Source: Roseiarcus sp050013915
GTDB taxonomy: Bacteria > Pseudomonadota > Alphaproteobacteria > Rhizobiales > Beijerinckiaceae
Assembly: GCA_050013915.1 (NCBI GenBank)
Contig: JBEKEI010000147.1
Span: 1-11,598 of the forward strand
DNA: 11,598 nt
Direction of reading: 5' to 3'
This document shows, piece after piece, positions 5,861 to 11,598 of this stretch. A model generated the notes under the pieces. It saw only the letters and a program-made list of their open reading frames with translations, searched no databases and had not been told where the DNA came from. Numbering within the stretch: position 1 is the first letter of the stretch; each line of letters begins with the position of its first letter. A program made the translations under genes and the position numbers.

Positions 5861-6892
5861 GTGCCCGCTCCTTCCTCTCTGATGGCCAGGGAAATCGCCG
5901 AGACGGGGCCGATCCTCGCGCGCCAGCTCGCCGCCAATTTCGCGGCGACCGCCGAGATCGCCGCGCTGCTGCGCGCGCGCGACCCGCGCGTCGTCGTGAC
6001 GATCGCGCGCGGCAGCTCCGACCACGCCGCGCTCTATCTGAAATATCTCGTCGAGGTCGCGCTCGGCGTTCCCTGCGCCTCGATCGGCCCCTCGATCGCC
6101 TCGCTCTATGACGCGCCGCTGCGGCTCGACGGCGCGTTGGCGATCACGATCTCGCAATCAGGCCGCAGCCCCGACATTGTCGCGCTGCAGGCGGCGGCGA
6201 GCCGCGCAGGCGCGCTGACGGTCGCGCTGGTCAACGAGGTGGATTCCCCTGTCGCGGCGGGCGCCCGGCTGCTGCTGCCGCTCCACGCCGGGCCCGAGCG
6301 ATCGGTGGCGGCGACCAAGTCGATGATCGCCGCGCTGGTCGCCGGCGCGGCGCTGGTCGCGGGCTGGGCCGTCGACCCGGGGTTGGCGGGGGCGCTCGCG
6401 GCGTTGCCGGCCGCGCTCGGCGGGCGCAACCCGCCGCCGCCGCCCGCCCTGGTCGCCGAAATCGCCGCCGCGCGTTCGGCCTATGTGATCGGGCGCGGCG
6501 CGACTTTCGCGATCGCCGCCGAGGCCGCGCTGAAGCTCAAGGAGACCTGCGCGATCCATGCCGAGGCCTTTTCCTCGGCCGAAGTGCTGCACGGTCCCGC
6601 CGGGGTGATCGCGCCCGGCTTTCCCGTCATCGCCTTCGCGCCGCAGGACGCGGCGCGCGACGGCTTCGCCGAGACGCTGGCGCGGCTCGCCGGCATGGGC
6701 GCGCGCGTGCTGCGGATCGACGCCGATCCCGCGCCGGGCGCCGCGCTCGCCGTTCCAGCCGCCGGCCATCCCGCGCTGACGCCGATCGTCATGTTGCATC
6801 GCTTCTACGGAATCGTCGAAGCCGCCGCCCGCGCTCTCGGCCGCGACCCCGACAACCCCCCGCATCTGCGCAAGGTGACGGAGACGACCTGA
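5861..6892 (+). CDS. SIS-domain sugar-phosphate isomerase/deaminase, GlmS-isomerase / NagB-II type
   Basis: From GTG 5861 the product is 343 residues with two SIS domains (about 41-165 and 200-325) and no glutaminase domain, so it resembles the isomerase half of GlmS. Diagnostic segments are REIAETG (10-16), IARGSSDHAAL (48-58), ITISQSGRSPD (95-105), SVAATKSM (148-155), IGRGATFAIAAEAALKLKE (210-228), IHAEAFSSAEVLHGP (232-246) and the C-terminal HLRKVTETT. Proteins like this in amino-sugar loci act as deaminating glucosamine-6-P isomerases (NagB-II), giving fructose-6-P and ammonia. Here it would be the last step after kinase, etherase and a deacetylase not seen in the window. It is co-directional with kinase-gntR but separated by about 1.27 kb of repeat-rich DNA, so it probably has its own promoter. 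AgaS-like specificity for another amino sugar is an alternative. Confidence 0.85.
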   Translation: MPAPSSLMAREIAETGPILARQLAANFAATAEIAALLRARDPRVVVTIARGSSDHAALYLKYLVEVALGVPCASIGPSIASLYDAPLRLDGALAITISQSGRSPDIVALQAAASRAGALTVALVNEVDSPVAAGARLLLPLHAGPERSVAATKSMIAALVAGAALVAGWAVDPGLAGALAALPAALGGRNPPPPPALVAEIAAARSAYVIGRGATFAIAAEAALKLKETCAIHAEAFSSAEVLHGPAGVIAPGFPVIAFAPQDAARDGFAETLARLAGMGARVLRIDADPAPGAALAVPAAGHPALTPIVMLHRFYGIVEAAARALGRDPDNPPHLRKVTETT

Positions 6893-7087
6893 GGCGGCCG
6901 GGCGTTCGGCATCGGCGGGCGTCCGGCGGTGCGACCGTGACGGGGCGCTCTGCTATGTTGGGCTGCGCGGGCCGCGCGCTCCGAGCGTCTCGATTCTCGC
7001 GCGTCGGGGGCGGGGCCAGTCGGCGCCCCGGGGCTCGCGTCGGCGCGCGCCGATCGCGTCGAGTAGTGGCCGGAAGGGGGCGAGATC
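6893..7087. other. Intergenic region with a possible promoter for the membrane protein gene
   Basis: GC-rich gap of 195 bases. A CTATGT near 6954, preceded at 18 bp by GTGCGA, resembles alphaproteobacterial promoter hexamers but is weak. The end of the gap has a GGAAGGGGGCGAG purine-rich stretch serving the ATG at 7088. No terminator with a T-run is visible after the isomerase gene. Confidence 0.3.
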
Positions 7088-8209
7088 ATGGATCGCTGGA
7101 CCACCGATCGGGGCCCGCGCGGCGGGTGGCGATCATCGCCGGGAATCTTGTGGCGGGCGATGGGCCCCGTCGCCGGCTCGGTGCTTTCGTCGGAGGAAGC
7201 GGCGTCGACCCTGTTCCGCTTCTTTCGCTCCCGGCACCTCGCCGACGTCCAGGTCATCTTCCGGATGGCGCGGCTGCTGCTGCTGGTTTCCGTTCCGGTT
7301 GTGCTGATCATCGCGGCGATCGCCGCCTTCGAACAATTCTATGAGCCTTGCCCCGACGGCGGCGCCCAGTGCGGCTCGCATCACGCCGCCAGGGCCGTCC
7401 ATTACTTTCTCAACAATCTCGGCTATCTCGGTACGATCGCGACGCTGTGCGGCGCCGCGATCGCCTGGGCCTATCAGACCGGCAGCGCCCGGCTCGGCGT
7501 CGTCGACCTGTTCGCCGGCGAGATCAGCACGCTGTGCCGCGTCGGCACGATCTTCGACATCGGCAAACGCTACGTCGATCAGTTCCAGTCCCCGCCCGCC
7601 GAGGGCGCCGCCGCGGCTGACGGCGTGCGCGCGTCGGGCGCCGCCGGCTTCGTCTCCAGCGAGGACTATTTCCCGGTCTTCCAGAGCAATGCGCGCGACC
7701 TGCAGGTGCTCGAGGCCTCGGTCGTCAACAACATCACGGAATTCTATACCTACATGAAGGCGCTGCGCGATGCGCAGCGCAGGCTCGCGACTCTGGCGCC
7801 GCCGCGCGCCGCCGCCCCGCCGCCCGACCACGACGACGAACCCGATCCATGGCGCGGCGCGCTGATCAACGCGATCTACCTCTTGTACCTTTCCTACGAG
7901 AGCGCCCGCAAGGCGGTCGACGACCTCGTCGAGTTCGATCCGACCAGGGCCGAGCATAAGATCGTGATTCTCATCACGGAGCTCAAATGCTACCCCTTTC
8001 TGCTGAGGCGGTTCGGGGTCGAAAACATCCGGCGCCAGCGCCTCGCGCTGCGCGAAGTTCAATATCTGCGCGAAGTGCCGAGGCTGTACTTCGAAGTCAT
8101 GGCCCATTCCGACGACGAGACCGAGTGGCTCCCCGCCAAGCGCAGCGCCGCGACGCTGGCGGAGCGCTACCGGGAGGCGTTCGGACGGGCGCTGGAGTCG
8201 GGGGCGTGA
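7088..8209 (+). CDS. Two-pass membrane protein of unknown function with large cytoplasmic domain
   Basis: 373 residues from ATG 7088, preceded by a purine-rich GGGGGCGAG. I cannot assign a known family. An Arg-rich N-terminus leads to a hydrophobic helix at about 61-82 (ARLLLLVSVPVVLIIAAIAA), a short loop with Cys88 and Cys95, and a second helix at about 111-130. The basic residues before the first helix suggest N-in topology, so the Cys pair would be periplasmic and could form a disulfide. Right after helix 2 comes a well-ordered block, SARLGVVDLFAGEISTLC..GTIFDIGKRYVDQF, then FVSSEDYFPVFQSNARDLQVLE, NITEFYTYMKALRDAQRRL, a Pro/Asp-rich linker (238-254), and a helical region with YLLYLSYESARKAVDDL. 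It looks like a soluble sensor or scaffold anchored to the membrane. An in-frame ATG at 7160 is an alternative start. Neighbours give no clear clue. Confidence 0.8.
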   Translation: MDRWTTDRGPRGGWRSSPGILWRAMGPVAGSVLSSEEAASTLFRFFRSRHLADVQVIFRMARLLLLVSVPVVLIIAAIAAFEQFYEPCPDGGAQCGSHHAARAVHYFLNNLGYLGTIATLCGAAIAWAYQTGSARLGVVDLFAGEISTLCRVGTIFDIGKRYVDQFQSPPAEGAAAADGVRASGAAGFVSSEDYFPVFQSNARDLQVLEASVVNNITEFYTYMKALRDAQRRLATLAPPRAAAPPPDHDDEPDPWRGALINAIYLLYLSYESARKAVDDLVEFDPTRAEHKIVILITELKCYPFLLRRFGVENIRRQRLALREVQYLREVPRLYFEVMAHSDDETEWLPAKRSAATLAERYREAFGRALESGA

Positions 8210-8342
8210 AGGAGCGGCGCGGCTCGATGCGGCCGCGCGCCAGAGCCCCGGGGCGACGTCCGCGCCGCAGACCGAGACTGTTGCGCTCCGATCGATTCCG
8301 TTGTTGTTGGGCGTCGCCCGAGTCCGGGGCCCGGAGGATGCC

Positions 8343-9917
8343 ATGACCGAATTGACGGCCCGCGCGGCGGTCGCCGCCGCCTCCGGCGTCGGCATCGACG
8401 GGGTTTTCCGGCGCGCGTTCGCGCTGTTCGCCGACCGCGTCGCGGTGACTTCAGAGGACGAGGCGATCACCTACGCCGAGTTGCGCGATCGGGCCTGGCG
8501 GCTCGTCCATGCGCTCGCCGGCCTCGGCCTGCGGCGCGGCGACCGGATCGCAATCCTTTCCGAGACGCGGCCCGAATATGTCGTCGCCTATGCCGCCGTC
8601 GCGGCGCTCGGCGTCACGGCCGTGACGCTCAACATCCGGCTGCATGTGGACGAACTGCGCCATTGTCTGGGGGTCGGCCGGGTTTCCGCGGTCCTCGTCT
8701 CCGGTCCGCTGGCGCCGGTCGCCCGGAAAATCCGCGAAGATGCGTCGGAGATCGCCCACTGGATCGCCTTCGACGCGAGCGCGGATTTCGTCTCGTGGCG
8801 CGACCTGCTCGCCGGCTCCTCGGCAGCCGAGCCGCCGTGGGTCGCCGAGCCCGAGGACATCCACAATGTGCTGTTCACGAGCGGCACGACCGGCCGGCCG
8901 AAAGGCGCGATGATCAGCCAGCGCGCGGCGGCGGTCCGCGGCCTGCGCCTCGCGCAATGGTTCGGCCTCGGCGGGCGCGACGGCTTCGTCGGCTGGCTGC
9001 CGCTCTACCATTGCGGCGGCGACGAGTCGCTCTACGCGACGCTGATCTCGGGCGGGATATTCGCGACGTTGCGCCGCGCCGAGGTCGAGACGATGTTCCG
9101 GATGATCGCGCGCGACCGGCTCACCTGGACGCTGCTGCTGCCGGGCGTGCTCACCGATTTCCTGAACCATCCGCGGCGCGGCGACCATGATCTGTCCAGC
9201 TTCCGGTTCGCGATCGGCTATGCCAACATGATGCCCGGAATCGTCGCGCAGCTCACGTCGGCTTGCGACATCGCGTTCTTCGACGCGTTCGGCCAGAGCG
9301 AGACGAGCTATCTGCTTGCGCACGGTATCATCCGACCGGGCGAGACGCCGAGCCTGCGCAAGCGTCCCTCGCCGCTGATGGACGTCCGCATCGTCGACGA
9401 CGCGATGAACGAGGCCCCCGTCGGCGTTCCCGGCGAATGCGTCGTTCGCGGGCCGAGCGTGATGTCCGGCTATCTCGACGACGAAGCGGCGACGGCCGAG
9501 GCGTTCCGCGGCGGCTGGCTGCACACCGGCGACCTGTTGCGCCGGGAGGCGGACGGGACGCTCGTGTTCGTCGATCGTAAGAAATATCTGATCAAGACCG
9601 GCGGCGAGAACGTCTATCCCGCCGAAGTCGAGGCCGCGATCGCCCGGCATCCCGCCGTCCAGGAGGTCTGCGTGTTCGGCGTGCCGGACCCGCATTGGGG
9701 CGAGACCATCAAGGCGGCGATCGCGCTGCGCCCCGATCAATCGGTCGACGCCGCCGAGATTGTCGCCTGGTGCCGCGAGCGCCTCGCCGGCTACAAGCGC
9801 CCGCGATACGTGCAGTTCCTCGCCGCCCGCGACCTCCCGCGCAGCACGACCGGCAAACTGCAGCGCCACCTGCTGGCGTCGATGCCGATCGACGACGCGC
9901 AGCGGGTGTCGGGGTGA
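8343..9917 (+). CDS. Acyl-CoA ligase (AMP-binding superfamily)
   Basis: 524 residues from ATG 8343; GGAGG five bases upstream decides this start over an in-frame ATG 42 bp earlier. It is an ANL-superfamily adenylating enzyme that would activate a carboxylic acid with ATP and transfer it to CoA. Signatures: FTSGTTGRPKGAMISQ (178-193, A3 loop), WLPLYHCGG (218-226), DAFGQSETS (314-322), GWLHTGDLLRREADG (391-405), DRKKYLIKTGGENVYPAEVE (411-430, A8 hinge) and STTGKLQRHL (501-510) with catalytic Lys505. Length and layout fit medium/long-chain fatty-acid or aromatic/alicyclic-acid CoA ligases; there is no carrier or extra domain. The substrate cannot be read from sequence, and no beta-oxidation or aromatic-degradation gene lies beside it. 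It follows the membrane protein gene by 133 bp in the same direction and may share its transcript. Confidence 0.93.
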   Translation: MTELTARAAVAAASGVGIDGVFRRAFALFADRVAVTSEDEAITYAELRDRAWRLVHALAGLGLRRGDRIAILSETRPEYVVAYAAVAALGVTAVTLNIRLHVDELRHCLGVGRVSAVLVSGPLAPVARKIREDASEIAHWIAFDASADFVSWRDLLAGSSAAEPPWVAEPEDIHNVLFTSGTTGRPKGAMISQRAAAVRGLRLAQWFGLGGRDGFVGWLPLYHCGGDESLYATLISGGIFATLRRAEVETMFRMIARDRLTWTLLLPGVLTDFLNHPRRGDHDLSSFRFAIGYANMMPGIVAQLTSACDIAFFDAFGQSETSYLLAHGIIRPGETPSLRKRPSPLMDVRIVDDAMNEAPVGVPGECVVRGPSVMSGYLDDEAATAEAFRGGWLHTGDLLRREADGTLVFVDRKKYLIKTGGENVYPAEVEAAIARHPAVQEVCVFGVPDPHWGETIKAAIALRPDQSVDAAEIVAWCRERLAGYKRPRYVQFLAARDLPRSTTGKLQRHLLASMPIDDAQRVSG

Positions 9918-10253
9918 AGCCCGGGCGGGAGCCGGAAGGAAGCGGATTGACTCGTCTTTCCCAATTGCGATCTCGCGCCTGGGGCGGCGCGCGGGAACGT
10001 CGATGTGGCTGATGCGGCGCCGGCGCGCCGCGGCTGCGCGGCATCTCCACTATGACGGGTCGCGCCTTGCTGTGACACTGCGACGGATCGGCGCCGCTTG
10101 CGCTGGATCAACTCGCGTCGCGCCCGTTTCGTCATTGGTACGCCGGACTTGCTCGGGACACGCGACATGGAACCGGCGGAAGCGGCGTTCGCGGGAGGCG
10201 CCCGTGAGCCGCCCCGCCGCGCCCCTTGCGTCGCCGGGCGCGCGAGGACGCCG
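9918..10253. other. Gene-free gap before the APH/AAA kinase gene
   Basis: 336 bases with no gene I can support. At 10012-10044 an imperfect inverted repeat (ATGCGGCGC against GCGCGGCAT, one mismatch) could fold after the ligase gene but has no T-run. TTGACT at 9947-9952 looks like a -35 but has no matching -10 at 17 bp. An in-frame ATG at 10167 could extend the next gene by 29 residues, without a good ribosome binding site. Confidence 0.5.
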
Positions 10254-11598
10254 ATGAGCCGGTCAGGACGCCCGGACGCCGCCGGGCAGGGCGAGGTGTT
10301 CGCCTTCCTCGCCGACCCCGCCGGCTTTGCGCGCGGCGCGCCGGTGCGGCGGATCGACACCCATGGGGCGGCGGTCTTCCTGGCCGGCGACGAGGCGTAC
10401 AAGGTCAAGCGCGCGGTGCGCTTTCCCTTCATGGATTTCTCGACCCTGGAGCGGCGCCGCGCCGCCTGCGAGCACGAACTCGTGGTCAACCGCGACAATG
10501 CGCCCGGCGTCTATCTCGGCGTCGTTCCGATCGTGCGCGGGCCGCGGGGCCTGGCGCTGGGCGGCTCGGGAGAGGTGGTCGAATGGGCGGTCCACATGCG
10601 CCGGTTCGACGAGGAGGCGACGTTCGACCGGCTCGCCGACCGCGGCGCGCTCGGGCGGGAGCTGATCGAGCGGCTCGCCGCCGCGATCCTCGCATCGCAT
10701 CGGCGCGCGCCGTCGCGCGACGGCGAGACGGCGACCCGCGCGCTCGAATCCTATCTCGACCAGAATGAGGCGGCGTTCGCGCGCGATCCCGTCTTGTTCG
10801 AACCCGGACGGGCGCAGCGGCTGGCGGCCGACGCACGCGCGAATCTGGCGGGCGTGCGCGATCTGCTGGTCGCGCGCGGGCGCGCAGGCTGCGTTCGCCG
10901 CTGCCACGGCGACCTGCATCTGGGCAATATCGCTCTGATCGGCGGCGAACCCGTGCTGTTCGACGCGATCGAATTCGACGATTCGATCGCCAGCGGCGAC
11001 GTGCTCTACGATCTCGCCTTCCTGCTGATGGACCTCGAGGAGCGCGGCCTGCGCCGCGCCGCCAATCTCGTCCTCAACCGCTACCTCGCCGCGAACGACG
11101 CGGCGCAGCTTTCCGGCCTCGCCGCGCTGCCGATCTTTCTGTCGATCCGCTCGGCGATCCGCGCCAAGGTCGTCGCGGCCGGCCTCGCGCATCTCGAGGG
11201 CGCCGCGCGCGACCGCGCGGCGGCGGCTGCGCGCCGCTATTTCTGGTTCGCCGAGGAATTTCTCGCGCCCGCGCCCGTCCACCTGCTCGCGGTCGGCGGG
11301 CTCTCGGGCACGGGCAAGAGCCGGCTGGCGGCGGAACTCGCGCCCGAACTCGGCCGGGCGCCCGGCGCGGCGCTGCTGCGCAGCGACGTCGAACGAAAGC
11401 GGCTGTTCGGCGTGGCGGAAACGGAGCGGCTACCGGGCGCCGCCTATGGCGCGGGCGTCAGTGGGCGAGTCTACGCGCGGCTCTGGCGCGAGGCGGCGCT
11501 GGCGTTGCGGGCGGGCCAAAGCGTCGTGCTCGACGCCGTGCAGGCGCGGGCCGACGAACGCCTCGCGACCGAGCGCGCCGCGCGGGAGGCCGGCGCCG
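10254..11598 (+). CDS. Fused aminoglycoside-phosphotransferase-like / P-loop kinase protein (partial, 3' end outside window)
   Basis: 448 codons are visible from ATG 10254, preceded by GAGGA at five bases. The first ~335 residues are an APH-like kinase domain: family-typical AYKVKRAVRFPFMDFSTLERRR begins at about residue 48, the catalytic loop HGDLHLGNI is at 218-226, and the metal-binding FDAIEFDD at 236-243, followed by GDVLYDLAFLLMDLE. The second domain starts near 340: AVGGLSGTGKS (346-356) is a Walker A motif, SDVERKRLFG (377-386) fits the AAA_33 / zeta-toxin-like kinases, and VVLDAV (424-429) is the likely Walker B strand. Such APH+AAA fusions are common uncharacterised proteins (COG2187 with COG0645) in proteobacteria; despite the name, antibiotic resistance is not implied. 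The true substrate is unknown. The gene appears intact up to the window edge. Confidence 0.9.
   Translation, partial: MSRSGRPDAAGQGEVFAFLADPAGFARGAPVRRIDTHGAAVFLAGDEAYKVKRAVRFPFMDFSTLERRRAACEHELVVNRDNAPGVYLGVVPIVRGPRGLALGGSGEVVEWAVHMRRFDEEATFDRLADRGALGRELIERLAAAILASHRRAPSRDGETATRALESYLDQNEAAFARDPVLFEPGRAQRLAADARANLAGVRDLLVARGRAGCVRRCHGDLHLGNIALIGGEPVLFDAIEFDDSIASGDVLYDLAFLLMDLEERGLRRAANLVLNRYLAANDAAQLSGLAALPIFLSIRSAIRAKVVAAGLAHLEGAARDRAAAAARRYFWFAEEFLAPAPVHLLAVGGLSGTGKSRLAAELAPELGRAPGAALLRSDVERKRLFGVAETERLPGAAYGAGVSGRVYARLWREAALALRAGQSVVLDAVQARADERLATERAAREAGA

Noticed and set aside
7133..8470. Long minus-strand open frame (445 codons) opposite the membrane protein gene
   Set aside because: The plus strand encodes a protein with clear membrane helices and a ribosome binding site. 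The antisense product is low-complexity Arg/Ala/Gly-rich, as expected from high-GC codon bias.
8451..9869. Long minus-strand open frame (472 codons) opposite the acyl-CoA ligase
   Set aside because: The plus strand has every ANL-superfamily motif. The antisense frame has no recognisable domain and mirrors GC-rich codons.
10003..10257. Small plus-strand frame ending in an ATGA overlap with the APH/AAA kinase start
   Set aside because: The overlap is suggestive, but the 84-residue product is Arg/Ala-rich with no domain, and the frame continues unbroken from out-of-frame reading inside the ligase gene.

Overview
The window is very GC-rich, with the G/C-ending codon use of a high-GC alphaproteobacterium. 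Gene types and order (CUT1 sugar ABC transporter, MurQ-type etherase, BadF-family sugar kinase, HutC-type GntR regulator, stand-alone SIS isomerase, fused APH/AAA kinase) suggest a member of Hyphomicrobiales. That placement is inference; no rRNA or other marker gene is present.

Left half (1-6892): an amino-sugar / cell-wall-sugar uptake and breakdown locus. Two transcription units diverge from a control region at about 2760-2927. Leftward run a MurQ-like N-acetylmuramic acid 6-phosphate etherase, a periplasmic sugar-binding protein and the start of a MalF/UgpA-type permease cut by the window edge. Rightward run a BadF/BadG-type N-acetylhexosamine kinase and a GntR/HutC regulator joined by an ATGA overlap. 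The control region carries two exact copies of TACCTCTTGTC, 31 bp apart, lying on the -35 and -10 of a good rightward promoter; these are the likely operators of the GntR protein. About 1.3 kb further on is a SIS-domain protein of the GlmS-isomerase/NagB-II type. Together the genes fit: import of MurNAc, GlcNAc or a disaccharide, 6-phosphorylation, removal of lactate by the etherase, and isomerisation with deamination to fructose-6-phosphate. No GlcNAc-6-P deacetylase is seen.

Region 4586-5860 separates the regulator from the isomerase. It holds one doubtful small gene and a striking tandem pair of imperfect ~156-bp repeats with A/T-richer 96-bp cores, probably a dispersed repeat family, plus short GCAAGC-centred palindromes like one found between the binding-protein and permease genes.

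Right half (7088-11598): three rightward genes with no evident link to the sugar locus: a two-pass membrane protein of unknown function with a large cytoplasmic domain, an acyl-CoA ligase of the AMP-binding superfamily, and the first 448 codons of a fused aminoglycoside-phosphotransferase-like / P-loop kinase protein that runs off the window. The long antisense open frames across the window look like products of the high GC content, not genes.
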